A program made the translations under genes and the position numbers. From Rhodanobacter sp. DHG33 (GTDB lineage: Bacteria; Pseudomonadota; Gammaproteobacteria; Xanthomonadales; Rhodanobacteraceae): a stretch of 64,000 nt of DNA. This document shows positions 9,284-18,537 of this stretch, in pieces. The number at the start of each line of letters is the position of its first letter. Positions within the stretch are counted from its first letter, which is position 1. The stretch covers positions 679,024-743,023 of the forward strand of contig NZ_JACYXM010000002.1 in the NCBI RefSeq assembly GCF_014843005.1, in the 5' to 3' direction. Under the pieces are notes generated by a model. It was given only the letters and a program-made list of their open reading frames with translations. It did no database searches and had not been told where the DNA came from.

Positions 9284-10747
9284 ATGAGTGCCAAAGCACC
9301 GAAAGCGCCAAGGGATCGCAGCGAGCTACAGCAGATCCTCGCGAACCTGGTCCAGGGCGTGCTGGTCGTCGAACTGGATGGCGCGATTGCCTGGGCAAAC
9401 AACGCCGCCCTGGAAATGCATGGCTGTACTGAAATCGCGCAGTTGGGCACTGGCATGGTCGAGTACCGCAAGCGTTTCGCGTTGCGTTATCTCAACAATC
9501 ACCGGCTCACGGCCAAGCAATACCCGCTGGCCAGGCTTGTTGCCGGGGAGCACTTCGATGAAGTAACGGTGGAAGTAACCCACCGGTCGCAGGACGAATT
9601 CCGCCGCGTTCTGGAGTTGCGCGGCTTTCCGGTCGTCAGCACGTTGAACATCATCGAATCGCTGGTGCTGATCATCAAGGATGTGACCGAACTCAAGAGC
9701 GCCTCGGACCGTTTCGAGCGTGCGTTCGCGGCCAATCCCGCACCTGCAGTGATTCTTCGGCTTGCAGACTCGCGCTATGTGCGAGTGAATCGCGGCTTCC
9801 TCGAAATGACGGGCTTCATGCAGGAGGAAGTGATAGACCGTCCATTCCACGAGCTGGACGTGCTCCGGGAAGCCGAGCACCGGGAGGCCGCGCTCGAAGC
9901 CATGCGCGAACACCGCTCCATTTCGCAGCAGGAGGCACTGGTGCGTGTAAACGATGGCACCGAAAAATTCACGATCGTCGCCGCCCAGCCCATCGAGATG
10001 GACGAAGAGGCATGCATGCTGTTCACCTTCGCCGATCTCGATGCGCGCAAGCGGGCGGAGATGTCACTGCGCCGCAGCGAGGAGCAATTCGCCAAGGCGT
10101 TCCGTCTCGCACCTGTGCCGATGCTGATCTGCACGCGATCGGGCTGGCGCATCCTGGCGGCGAATGACGCCTTTGGCGATGCGACCGGATACCGCCATCC
10201 CGATATCCAGGGTCAGACCATCCGGGAAATCGGGCTCTGGAAAAGCGCCAAGATCCTCAATGAGCTGCGCATCAGCCTCGATGCCGGACAGGAAACGCGC
10301 AACCTGGAAGTTCCGCTGGTGGCACGCGATGGCTCTACCATCGATTGCCTACTTTCCGCCGGGCCGGTGACGATCCAGGACGAGGCCTGCGTGCTGTGCG
10401 TGGTCCAGGACGTCACCGAACGCAAGCGCGCGGAAGCCGACGTGATCCTTGCCATCGAAACGGTGATGAAGGACACCTCGTGGTTCAGCCATACGGTGAT
10501 GGAAAAGCTTGCGCAGATACGCCAGCCGGGAAGTGTCGGTGGTGAACTGGCGGCGTTGACGCCGCGCGAGCTGGAAATCCTCGAGCTCATCTGCAAGGGA
10601 CATGGCGACGCTGAAATCGCGAGTGCCCTGAAGCTTTCGCGCAACACTATCCGCAACCACGTCGCGAACCTGTACAGCAAGATCAACGTCAAGCGACGCA
10701 GTGCCGCGGTGGTCTGGGGGCGTGAGCGCGGCATAGCCAGCTACTGA
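9284..10747 (+). CDS. PAS-domain LuxR-type transcriptional regulator
   Basis: A 487-residue cytosolic sensor-regulator. Three PAS-like modules cover about residues 14-130, 145-262 and 270-390; the last two have the S-box pattern ending in DVTERKRAE-type linkers. The C-terminus (about 420-485) is a LuxR/GerE helix-turn-helix: LTPRELEILELICKGHGDAE, then SRNTIRNHVANLYSKI. Signals sensed by the PAS domains are unknown; no heme or flavin motif can be asserted. The frame is open to 9161, but homology begins near MSAKAPKAPRD, so 9284 is used. It is divergent from the small stress genes and may control them. Confidence 0.85.
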   Translation: MSAKAPKAPRDRSELQQILANLVQGVLVVELDGAIAWANNAALEMHGCTEIAQLGTGMVEYRKRFALRYLNNHRLTAKQYPLARLVAGEHFDEVTVEVTHRSQDEFRRVLELRGFPVVSTLNIIESLVLIIKDVTELKSASDRFERAFAANPAPAVILRLADSRYVRVNRGFLEMTGFMQEEVIDRPFHELDVLREAEHREAALEAMREHRSISQQEALVRVNDGTEKFTIVAAQPIEMDEEACMLFTFADLDARKRAEMSLRRSEEQFAKAFRLAPVPMLICTRSGWRILAANDAFGDATGYRHPDIQGQTIREIGLWKSAKILNELRISLDAGQETRNLEVPLVARDGSTIDCLLSAGPVTIQDEACVLCVVQDVTERKRAEADVILAIETVMKDTSWFSHTVMEKLAQIRQPGSVGGELAALTPRELEILELICKGHGDAEIASALKLSRNTIRNHVANLYSKINVKRRSAAVVWGRERGIASY

Positions 10748-11024
10748 TCATGCGGTGGCACGTGTGCGACATGGCCTTCCCGCGAGGCGAATAGGTCTAA
10801 TGGGCACGTGAGCGTGCTGCCGGCCGTTCGACTATGGACTGCCGCGATAGGTGGTGCCGAAGCCGTGGGTGTCGTCCACGCATTGTGTGAAGTCATGCCG
10901 GCCTGATCCCTGAACAGTCCGCTACTTGAGATCGCCAGAATGGTCAGCGCGTACCGGTCAATCGCGTTTTCAGGGTTACCGCTCGCTGAGCGGTGAGCCA
11001 CTAACGAGATCGGGAGGATTAACC

Positions 11025-11174
11025 ATGAAAGCTATGAAGCACGGCATGCTGCTCATTCTTTGTGTCCTGACGCTCGCCGCGTTGAGCGGCTGCGTCGAAG
11101 ATGCGAGGACAGGGCTCGTCTGTCCGCCAGGCACTCACCCGGGCCCTCATGGTCATCAGTGCTTTGCTGACTGA
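11025..11174 (+). CDS. Small lipoprotein, unknown function
   Basis: A 49-residue precursor. A short positively charged start and hydrophobic core lead to a lipobox, LAALSGC, with the lipidated Cys at about residue 25. The mature part is only about 25 residues and includes CPPGTHPGPHGHQCF, whose two further Cys could form a disulfide and whose His residues could bind metal. GGGAGGA lies 7 bases upstream of the ATG. It stands alone after the PAS-LuxR gene. No known family was recognised. Confidence 0.75.
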   Translation: MKAMKHGMLLILCVLTLAALSGCVEDARTGLVCPPGTHPGPHGHQCFAD

Positions 11175-11308
11175 CCGGCGAGGATGATCCAGAAGGGCGA
11201 CGGAAAGAGCATGCTGCGCGGCTTAGGCTGCTTTGTTCGATCCAGCATCGAGCAGGATCACGCTGAATAACAGCCTGCAGTCATTGCTCACGGAAACTCG
11301 CTTGCAGC

Positions 11309-11335
11309 ATGCGCATGCTGTGAAAGCATGCGCAT
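11309..11335. terminator. Hairpin in the gap between the small lipoprotein and the sugar dehydrogenase
   Basis: A perfect 11-bp stem, ATGCGCATGCT (11309-11319) with AGCATGCGCAT (11325-11335), around a 5-base loop. It sits between convergent genes and could stop transcription from either side. The remainder of the 387-base gap shows no gene or other clear signal. Confidence 0.45.
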
Positions 11336-11561
11336 CTGGATTCCGGCTTCCATCAGAGGCAGTTTCTGGCTGCAACCAGACGCCAAGAAAGGGCGGTTAG
11401 CACGTGTTGTCGGGGGAGGGTGACTGGCCGCGAGATTATCGCCAGGCATCTCCCCCGTTTCTTTCCGATCACGTTCGCCGCCGGGTTCATCCTGCAACGG
11501 TGTCGATGCCCTTGGACTCGGTGTCAGGCTGTTTGCCCGAAGCGAAAGCCGATTCGTCGAA

Positions 11562-12782
11562 TCATTTCGGCGTGAGATGGAACAGGCCGCCGGATTCGGC
11601 GTCTTCCAGCATCCACAGCGAGCCGTCCGGTGCCTCTTCGATATCGCGGACGCGCTTGCCGATGCTCCAACGCTGGACTGCGGTGGCGCCGCCCTTGCCG
11701 TCGAACGCGACGCGAACGATGGCCTCGCTGACAAGGCCGCTGAGCAGGGCGCTGCCATTCCAATGCGGGAACAGGTTGCCCTTGTAGAACATGAGATTGC
11801 CGGGCGCGATCACCGGCACCCAATAGATCACCGGCTTGGCGAGATCGGGCCGCGTATCAGGGCTTGGGATGGGCACGCCGTCATAGTTGATGCCATAGGA
11901 GACCAGGGGCCAACCGTAATTCTTGCCGCGCTGGATCAGGTTCAGCTTGTCGCCGCCGCGCGGGCCATGCTCAAGCTCCCATAGGCGGCCATCGGGAGCA
12001 AAGGCGAGGCCATAGGGGGTGCGGTGACCGGTGGTCCAGGTTTCGGCCGGCGTCAGGTTGGGCCCGGGGAACGTATAGGTGCTGACTACCGGCGCCGTCT
12101 TGGCCTTCTCGGTATCGGCTGCCGGATCGATCAGCGGAATGGTGCGCGCACCGACCTTTCCCGCCCACGGATTGCCCGGCGCGGGTTTGCCATCCAGCGT
12201 CAGCCGCAGGATCTTGCCGACCGGCTGGCTGGGATCCTGCGCGGGAGTGAAGCGCTGGCGATCGCCCAGCGTGAGGAAGAGGTACTTGCCGTCCGGCGAG
12301 AAGGCGATCTGGCCGCCGGGTTGCCCGCCCTTGCCTGTAGGCATCTGGCGCCACAGCACCTGGAAGCCCTCCAGCCGAGGTTGTTTGCCATCCAGCACGA
12401 GCCGACCACGACCCATCGCCACGCCGCCGCCATAGTCACCCGGTGCGACATAGGTGAGATACACATTGTGGTCAGTGGCGTAATGCGGCGAGAGGAAGAC
12501 ACCCAGCATGCCGTCCTGACCCTCGACATAGCTGGGCGGCACGCCCCCGATTTCGGTCTTGGCACCCTGCGGAGTAACCAGGTCGACGCGGCCAACCTTC
12601 TCGGTCACGAGCATGCGGCCATCGGGCAGGAACGCGATGCGCCAGGGCAGCTCGAAGCTCGCCACCTTGGTGATGGTGAAGGGAAGATTGGGGTCCGCTT
12701 TCTGTTCGCCTGCATTGGTCTGCGCATGGGCGGCGCTCGTCAGCAGAATCGCAAGAAAGACCGCGTTTGCCAGCTTCATCAT
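11562..12782 (-). CDS. PQQ-dependent sugar dehydrogenase (Asd/YliI-like)
   Basis: A 406-residue exported protein of the glucose/sorbosone dehydrogenase family, six-bladed propellers that oxidise aldose sugars in the periplasm with PQQ. A signal peptide covers residues 1-20 (cleavage near AHAQ). Family signatures include LPWRIAFLPDGRMLVTEK near the N-terminus, YVEGQDGMLGVFLSP (a metal/PQQ-site region), and GHRTPYGLAFAPDGRLWELE with GPRGGDKLNLI in the middle. The start at 12782 (ATGATG) has AAGGAAA upstream; a further in-frame upstream Met is less likely. The nearest named relative is E. coli YliI (Asd). The exact substrate is unknown. Confidence 0.9.
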   Translation of the reverse strand: MMKLANAVFLAILLTSAAHAQTNAGEQKADPNLPFTITKVASFELPWRIAFLPDGRMLVTEKVGRVDLVTPQGAKTEIGGVPPSYVEGQDGMLGVFLSPHYATDHNVYLTYVAPGDYGGGVAMGRGRLVLDGKQPRLEGFQVLWRQMPTGKGGQPGGQIAFSPDGKYLFLTLGDRQRFTPAQDPSQPVGKILRLTLDGKPAPGNPWAGKVGARTIPLIDPAADTEKAKTAPVVSTYTFPGPNLTPAETWTTGHRTPYGLAFAPDGRLWELEHGPRGGDKLNLIQRGKNYGWPLVSYGINYDGVPIPSPDTRPDLAKPVIYWVPVIAPGNLMFYKGNLFPHWNGSALLSGLVSEAIVRVAFDGKGGATAVQRWSIGKRVRDIEEAPDGSLWMLEDAESGGLFHLTPK

Positions 12783-12949
12783 TTGCCTGTTTCCTTGCGC
12801 CCGAGTGATCAGCAGCATCGTAGCGTTCTGAATGCCGTCCCGGTGTGATGATTTCTTTAAGTTCGGATGGCACGGATGTCTTGCAAGACCGGCTCGACCT
12901 GAACTTCTCGGACCATTGGTCTCGGCCGAAGGCGATGCCAGGGCAGGGC

Positions 12950-12977
12950 GATTCGGCTAGGTTATCGAGGGTAGGGC
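12950..12977 (+). repeat. Dispersed motif copy (a)
   Basis: GATTCGGCTAGGTTATCGAG followed by GGTAGGGC. This is the most divergent of the clear copies of a motif also found at 35338, 37426, 48476 and 60128, all in the same orientation. It lies in the 318-base gap between the sugar dehydrogenase and YCII genes, which otherwise shows nothing notable. Confidence 0.5.
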
Positions 12978-13100
12978 CGACGTCAGCTTCTGACCCCAAG
13001 CCGGAAGGCCGGCCGAGGCTCGCTGCAAGGTTGCCGAGAGTATTGTCGAATTCTGATCAGCAGAATCGTCATCAGTGCACTTCCGTCCAAAGGATCCCCC

Positions 13101-13472
13101 ATGAAATATCTCGGCCTCGCCTACTTCACCCCCGAGCAATTCGCCGCAATGCCGCCTGAGGACGTCAAGGAACTGGTGAGCCAGTGTCCAGCCTTGGACG
13201 AGAAGATGCGCGCCACCGGCAAGGTTCTGGTTTCCGCGTCGCTTGGCGATCTGGACAGATGGAGGACACTTCGCCCGAGCCGCGGCAAGACGCACGTCAG
13301 CGATGGGCCTTACACCGAGTCCAAGGAAGTGGTGGGTGGCCTCTTCATCATCGAAGCAGACAGCCATGACGAGGCAGTACGCATCGCATCCATGCACCCG
13401 GCCGCCACGCTGGGCGAAGAAGGCGGGTGGGCCGTCGAGCTCATTCCTATGGATTTCTACCTGGCACGATGA
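13101..13472 (+). CDS. YCII-related (DGPF-type) domain protein
   Basis: A 123-residue cytosolic protein of the YCII superfamily. The hallmark DGPYTESKEVVGGLFIIEA occupies about residues 69-87, with an upstream His (KTHVSDGPY) common in the family. These ferredoxin-fold proteins often sit near ECF sigma factor genes of the SigJ type; here an ECF gene lies 3.5 kb away on the other strand. Enzymatic activity is unproven for most members. ATG at 13101 follows GGATCCCCC, a modest ribosome site. It is isolated, with a hairpin downstream. Confidence 0.88.
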   Translation: MKYLGLAYFTPEQFAAMPPEDVKELVSQCPALDEKMRATGKVLVSASLGDLDRWRTLRPSRGKTHVSDGPYTESKEVVGGLFIIEADSHDEAVRIASMHPAATLGEEGGWAVELIPMDFYLAR

Positions 13473-13529
13473 GGACTTGCTGCTCCTTGTCCCAGGCACC
13501 TTCGTAACTTCGCAAGTCATCATGGTGAT

Positions 13530-13553
13530 GTCCGCTTCCGGTCAGAAGCGGAC
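13530..13553. terminator. Hairpin between convergent YCII and kinase genes
   Basis: GTCCGCTTC (13530-13538) pairs with GAAGCGGAC (13545-13553) around a 6-base loop. A related sequence, CGTCCGCTTT with AAAGCGGACG, recurs at 60342-60368, so this may be one copy of an intergenic palindrome family as well as a terminator. Confidence 0.5.
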
Positions 13554-13659
13554 TCCCGGGCAGCGTGATTGAAGCGGCTCCGCCTGCGCAGCTCATTCTT
13601 TCCCGACCACAACATTTCAGGGCGAGAAGCTTTCACAAGTCTAGGGTTCGAGCCAAACA

Positions 13660-16473
13660 TTAGAATATCGGCGGCTCGCGATTGGCTGCGAGTATGCGGA
13701 TCGTCGCGTCGCGCTCACTATTCTGTTCATTGCCAACTCCTGCGAGCAATGCCTCTGCCTCCGTGTGTAACCTTTCGGCGGTAGTTCGATCACCCAGCAA
13801 AGCTTCCGTGCCAGCGAGGTCTGCATCGATGTGCGCGATAAGCGAGGCCGTCTTCGGCGTGATCATGTTGGCCGCCGCGAACGCACCTTCAAATTCCCGC
13901 TTTGCTTCCATGCTATGGCCGAGCGAGCGGAGCGTTTCACCGTACAGAATGCGCGCTCTGATAGCGTTTTCCGAACTTTGATCCGCAAGTGCGGCATACA
14001 TCGCGGCAGCTTCGCTGGCGAAGGTGGCAGCACGTTCGCGGGCCCCGCCTGCTGCGGCAATCTCTGCCTCTACGGTAAGCGCGAACGCGACATCTGGATG
14101 CGCACCACGATGGCGCTGTCTTGATTCCGCAAGTGCGCGGCTGGCAATTCCCTCGGCTTCGCCGATCCGCCCGCGCGCCATAAGGATTTCCGCCAGGCTC
14201 GCGCTATCGCTGCTTTGACCGTTGTCGCCGTAATCCTTGCCCAGGAGACGCTGCTTCCGGTTGATGGCATCGCGCAAGCCTGTCTCTGCACTTGCGTAAG
14301 AGCCCTGATTGAAGTGGACCTGCGCCAGGTGGCCGAGCGTTATGGCCTCGCCCAGCGATGATGTCGCTGCGAGCTTTTCATCGAGCTCCAGCGATTTTTC
14401 ATAGAAGGCGCCTGCCTCGGTAAATTTGCCTTCGCGCACGAGGACATTCGCAAGGTTGTTGAGGTCGCCGGCGACATGGGCATTGGGACCTGCGTATGCG
14501 CTTTCGTCAATGTCGAGGGCGGAGCGCATGAGCATTTCGCTCTCGTCATAGCGGCCAAGCGGGAGCAGCGCCGTTGTAAGGAGCGTCATTGCATCAGCGA
14601 CCTGCGGATGCCTGGCGCCGAATCGAGCGCGCTTGCGCGCGAGCGCTTCGCGCAACAAAGGCTCAGCTTGGTCGGGATGGCCGGCGTCCATCCATATCCA
14701 GCCGAGGTTCGTTATCGCCTCGGTGAGGGCATCACTGTCGGTCGGAAGTATTCGGTGTGCGAGCGCAACGGATTTCGTGCCGATATCGATAGCTTTTTTC
14801 GACTCGCCTAGACGTTCGTCAAGGCCGGCAAGCCATGCAAGAGCTTGCACTTCTTCCGGCGAGTTGTGGTCGGAGCCGGACTGGAACGCCTCGATTGCTT
14901 TCTGCAAACGCAATCTGCCGCTGCGAACGTGACCGAGTTCATCGGCTTCTTCCGCGAGCAGGTATTCGACATGCAAGGTTCGTCTGTCGGTAGCGCCAAA
15001 CTGTGCTTGTGCCAGTGACGCCGCCTTTTCGAGCGGTTGTTGCGCGCGATCCGCGTGACCACTACGCCGCTCGAGGTCACCGATCAATGCAAGAATTTCA
15101 ATGTGAAGCGCGGGTTGCTTCGCGAAATCGTGATCGGCGCGATCCCGTCCTTGCGCGAGCAAGACCTCGGCGCTCGCCTCTGCTCCATGCGACACATTGT
15201 CGAAAAGACCCTCCATGAAGGATTTGAGCGCATATTCGCGTTGCGCCTCGCTTTTGGCCGCGAGTGCTTGCGCGTGCGCATCCTTGGCGGCATGACGCGC
15301 CAGATACGATTCGTACAGGCCGGCTGCTGTTGCGCCGGCGAGCAGCATCACCATGACGATGCTGGCGGAAACAGCCAGAGCATGTCGCTTTGTGAAAGTG
15401 AGCGCGCGATACGCAAAAGTGTCCGCCCTGGCGTGCAACGGTTTGCCATCGAGGTAGCGCTCGATGTCCTCACGCAGCGCCGCCGCACTCGCATAACGGC
15501 GAATGGGGTCCGGCCGTATCGCTTCGTGCACGACCGCGTAAAGGTCGACGCCCAAGCTTTGCCGCAATTGCCCATCGTCGAATACCGGCGTCGCCGCAAC
15601 GGCATGGCTGTCGAGTCTGCGTGGCTGGAGACCGGATAGAAGCTCCGCCAGCAGAACACCGAGGGCGTATACATCGACCGAGGTTGTCGTGGCGTGGCCG
15701 ATGATTTGTTCCGGCGCCGCATATGCGCGTGTCAGACGTCGCACTTCGGTGCGCGTCTGCGCACTCTCGCCTTCGCTGGCGATGAGCTTGGCAATGCCGA
15801 AATCGACGAGTTTGACGCAGCCATCCTCGCCGATGAGCACGTTGCTTGGCTTAAGGTCGCGATGCACGATCAAGCTGCGATGTGCATGCTCGACGGCCTT
15901 GGACACGTCTATAAACAGCGCAAGGCGTCCTCGCACGTCGATACCGTGCTTTTCGCAATGTTGGACAAGATTGCCGCCTGCAACAAATTCAAGTGCCAGG
16001 AACGGTGTGCCGGCTGGTGTGAATCCAGCGTCGAGCAACTGGGCAATATGTGGATGCTGGAGTCGCGCAAGAATGCTCTGCTCACGAAGGAAGCGGCGAC
16101 GCTCTTCGGCATCGTGAACGTCGATACGCAACAGCTTGAGGGCGACCTTCTGGGGGCCGCCCGGTAGTTCGCGCTCTGCCTCGAACACGCTGGCCATGCC
16201 GCCGGCACCCACGAACCGAAGCAGGCGATAGCCGGGAATGGCAGGCAGTTTATCGGCCGAGTAGCCAACCGAAGCCGGCATCCATTGCGCCATACCACGC
16301 TCGAGCGCCTCGGCGACGGGTACCTGACTGAGGGCCTGCGTAACGAGCACGCGGAGCGTCGCGTCTTCGCAGTTTCTGCATAACCAATCGGCCTGTTCGG
16401 TAGCGGGCAACTCCAATAGACGGTCGAGCAGCGGCTCGGCCTCGTGCCATCGTTGGATGAAGTCGATGCTCAT
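13660..16473 (-). CDS. Membrane-anchored Ser/Thr protein kinase with TPR C-terminus (PknS-like)
   Basis: A 937-residue protein. The kinase domain (about residues 80-345) is complete: Gly-rich loop GAGGMASVF (89-97), Lys113 in VALKLL, HRDLKPSN (204-211), DFG (224-226) and APEQ (253-256). A single transmembrane helix (about 365-386) separates it from a long, Ala-rich tetratricopeptide-repeat region that would face the periplasm. It follows the ECF sigma gene by 63 bases on the same strand. In Xanthomonas, the PknS kinase phosphorylates and thereby activates its neighbouring ECF43 sigma factor EcfK; the same relation is inferred here. The TPR part probably senses an envelope signal. Confidence 0.92.
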   Translation of the reverse strand: MSIDFIQRWHEAEPLLDRLLELPATEQADWLCRNCEDATLRVLVTQALSQVPVAEALERGMAQWMPASVGYSADKLPAIPGYRLLRFVGAGGMASVFEAERELPGGPQKVALKLLRIDVHDAEERRRFLREQSILARLQHPHIAQLLDAGFTPAGTPFLALEFVAGGNLVQHCEKHGIDVRGRLALFIDVSKAVEHAHRSLIVHRDLKPSNVLIGEDGCVKLVDFGIAKLIASEGESAQTRTEVRRLTRAYAAPEQIIGHATTTSVDVYALGVLLAELLSGLQPRRLDSHAVAATPVFDDGQLRQSLGVDLYAVVHEAIRPDPIRRYASAAALREDIERYLDGKPLHARADTFAYRALTFTKRHALAVSASIVMVMLLAGATAAGLYESYLARHAAKDAHAQALAAKSEAQREYALKSFMEGLFDNVSHGAEASAEVLLAQGRDRADHDFAKQPALHIEILALIGDLERRSGHADRAQQPLEKAASLAQAQFGATDRRTLHVEYLLAEEADELGHVRSGRLRLQKAIEAFQSGSDHNSPEEVQALAWLAGLDERLGESKKAIDIGTKSVALAHRILPTDSDALTEAITNLGWIWMDAGHPDQAEPLLREALARKRARFGARHPQVADAMTLLTTALLPLGRYDESEMLMRSALDIDESAYAGPNAHVAGDLNNLANVLVREGKFTEAGAFYEKSLELDEKLAATSSLGEAITLGHLAQVHFNQGSYASAETGLRDAINRKQRLLGKDYGDNGQSSDSASLAEILMARGRIGEAEGIASRALAESRQRHRGAHPDVAFALTVEAEIAAAGGARERAATFASEAAAMYAALADQSSENAIRARILYGETLRSLGHSMEAKREFEGAFAAANMITPKTASLIAHIDADLAGTEALLGDRTTAERLHTEAEALLAGVGNEQNSERDATIRILAANREPPIF

Positions 16474-16536
16474 CGGCGGCTTCTAGTCGGTTACATACCC
16501 GTATAGCGCAATCGAGTGGCTACAACCGACATCACC

Positions 16537-17073
16537 TCATACTTCCGGGGCCAGGCAGGCTGCAAGAAACGTGCGCGCCTTCAACCAGTCGCGTTCGACA
16601 GTGCGTGCATTGACGCCGATGGCGTCGGCAATTTCCGGGCTCGAAAGCTCGGCGAACAATCGCAGCTCGGCAACGCGCGCAAGACGCTCATCCAATGCCG
16701 CGAGCTTCGTCAAAGCCTCGTCGAGTGCCAGTACGTCGATGATGTTCGATGGCGACACACCCTCCGTCATCTCGGGTGCCTGACGTTTCTGCGCCATCTT
16801 CCGCCTTGCGCGGTCGATCAGGAGGTGACGCATCGTGCGGCTCATGTACGCGTACAAGTGAGCTTGATCCGCGAAGGTGATGTCGCTGCTGTCGAGCAGC
16901 TTCAGGCAGGCTTCGTTGACCAGCGCAGTCGTCTGAAGCGTGTGTGCGGCTTCGTACGCCCGCTGCCGGTGCGCCAGCTGGCGCAGCGTGGCATAGACCT
17001 GCGGGATCAGTGCATCCATCGCCACCGGATCACCGTCCGCAAGAATTTCACTGATTCGGGCCTCGGTGGTCAT
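16537..17073 (-). CDS. ECF sigma factor, ECF43-like (EcfK type)
   Basis: A 178-residue sigma factor. Region 2 spans about residues 20-95 (LVNEACLKLL, then SRTMRHLLIDRARRK) and region 4 spans 120-175 (ELRLFAELSSPEIADAIG, then ARTVERDWLKAR). The pattern matches the TIGR02999 subfamily found next to Ser/Thr kinases. No anti-sigma gene is nearby; the linked kinase gene downstream suggests control by phosphorylation. The start at 17073 (MTTEARISEIL) fits family length; the frame is open upstream to 17208 but that is unlikely. It is divergent from the HAF-repeat gene with a 146-base shared control region. Confidence 0.9.
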   Translation of the reverse strand: MTTEARISEILADGDPVAMDALIPQVYATLRQLAHRQRAYEAAHTLQTTALVNEACLKLLDSSDITFADQAHLYAYMSRTMRHLLIDRARRKMAQKRQAPEMTEGVSPSNIIDVLALDEALTKLAALDERLARVAELRLFAELSSPEIADAIGVNARTVERDWLKARTFLAACLAPEV

Positions 17074-17219
17074 GTGCGCTGCTGGCCTGTTACCTCGAAA
17101 TGTTCCGACCGTGTCGGAAGAAGCGAGCCATTTGCGCTGTAAGGAGGGATGGCGCCATTCAAGGTGACCGCAAGCTGTCGGCACGCCATCGCCCATCTCC
17201 TCAAACAAGGATTGAAGTC

Positions 17220-18242
17220 ATGTCAAGCCATCACTCTTCACGTAACAGGTTCATCGCGGCGGCCGGTCTGCTCACCCTGGTCTTTGCCGGTTCCAGCAGC
17301 GCTGCGACAAGCCCCGAGAACGATACAACCCCATCTGCCCCCGCTGCGATAGCCACTGCCTGCGCCAATGCACACGCCCGTGTACAGGATGTCGCCGCCA
17401 TGACTCCTTGCGGGCATGGTACATCGGCTGCCATTTCGGCAAGCGGTTCGAGGACCTACAGCTATCAGACGTTGGACTACCCAGGTGCGTCGCAGACGAC
17501 CTTTTGGGGAATCAACGATCTGAACGAGTTGAGCGGTCAATACTCCATGGGCAGTGGCGCAGCCCACGCCATGGTTTATCGCCATGGGCACTTTGAGCCA
17601 CTGGATCCAGGGGTGTTAGGCGACTATTTCAGCGCCGCCGGGGGGCCTACCGACTTCGGTACGACGTACGGTGCCTATGCCGATGCAACGGGACTTCAGC
17701 ACGGCTTTCTGATTCAGCGCGGGCATTTCTCCACAGTCGACTTCCCGGGTCACCTCAACTCGAATGTGGATCAAGTCAATCTGTTCGGTGCGATAGCCGG
17801 CGTGTACTGGGATGCCGACGGAGCCTTCCACGGCGTACTTCGTGAGGGCGGCCACGACACCCCCATCGATGTGGCCGGCGCACGCGAAACCTATCCGCTC
17901 GGCATCAACGATAAAGGCGAGATCGTCGGCTATTGGGATACGGATCCAGACCAGACGCACGGCCTCTACCGCAGTGCAGATGGGCAGTTCTCGACAATCG
18001 ACGTGCCGGGTGCCGCATCCACGGCCATCTTCGAGATCAACGACGCAGGGCAGGCCGTCGGCTATTACGTAGACGCTTCGGGCGATATCCACGGTTTCAT
18101 TGAAACGCGAGGGCAGTTTCAGAGCCTGGACGTGCCTGGGGCTGCAGCAACCCTCGCGACTGCCATCAACAATCTCGGCGTGATCGCCGGGGAGTACTTC
18201 GACAATGCCGGCATGCGGCATGGGTTCGTTGCCACGCCCTAA
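17220..18242 (+). CDS. Secreted HAF-repeat protein
   Basis: A 340-residue exported protein with a signal peptide (about residues 10-30). From about residue 80 it is built of repeats of roughly 45 residues with the pattern INDxGxIVGxYxDxxGxxHGFxxxxGxFxxxDxPGA, the extracellular HAF family fold (probably a beta-propeller-like array). At least five repeats are visible. Such proteins are exported and of unknown function. AAGGA lies 8 bases upstream of ATG 17220; a longer frame to 17100 runs into the sigma gene's promoter region. Being divergent from the ECF/kinase genes, it is a candidate target of that sigma factor. Confidence 0.82.
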   Translation: MSSHHSSRNRFIAAAGLLTLVFAGSSSAATSPENDTTPSAPAAIATACANAHARVQDVAAMTPCGHGTSAAISASGSRTYSYQTLDYPGASQTTFWGINDLNELSGQYSMGSGAAHAMVYRHGHFEPLDPGVLGDYFSAAGGPTDFGTTYGAYADATGLQHGFLIQRGHFSTVDFPGHLNSNVDQVNLFGAIAGVYWDADGAFHGVLREGGHDTPIDVAGARETYPLGINDKGEIVGYWDTDPDQTHGLYRSADGQFSTIDVPGAASTAIFEINDAGQAVGYYVDASGDIHGFIETRGQFQSLDVPGAAATLATAINNLGVIAGEYFDNAGMRHGFVATP

Positions 18243-18466
18243 ATCGGCCCGTCTTACCCGATTTGTCCGTTTTCGATATCAAACGGCCGAGACCGATCCT
18301 AGGCCCGTCAGAGGCGACCGGTTGAGTTCGTAGCGCGATTGCGGAGGCAACTATGCGTCTACCTTCCGCAAAGAAAACGGGGGAGGTAGACGCGGTTGCC
18401 TTGTGGTTCGTAAAGACTTTTATCAGAGCGACTGATCACGAGAGCGTGTTATCAGGGTCTACGCCT

Positions 18467-18500
18467 TCACCGGCAGCCTGTGAGGGCAGGCTGCCGGTGA
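18467..18500. terminator. Strong hairpin between convergent genes
   Basis: A perfect 14-bp stem (TCACCGGCAGCCTG at 18467-18480 with 18487-18500) around a 6-base loop, placed between the HAF-repeat gene and the convergent GH18-like gene. There is no T-run on either side. It probably protects or ends both transcripts. Confidence 0.6.
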
Positions 18501-18537
18501 TCGGCAAACTCATTCGCTACACGCGGTCATATGCGGA

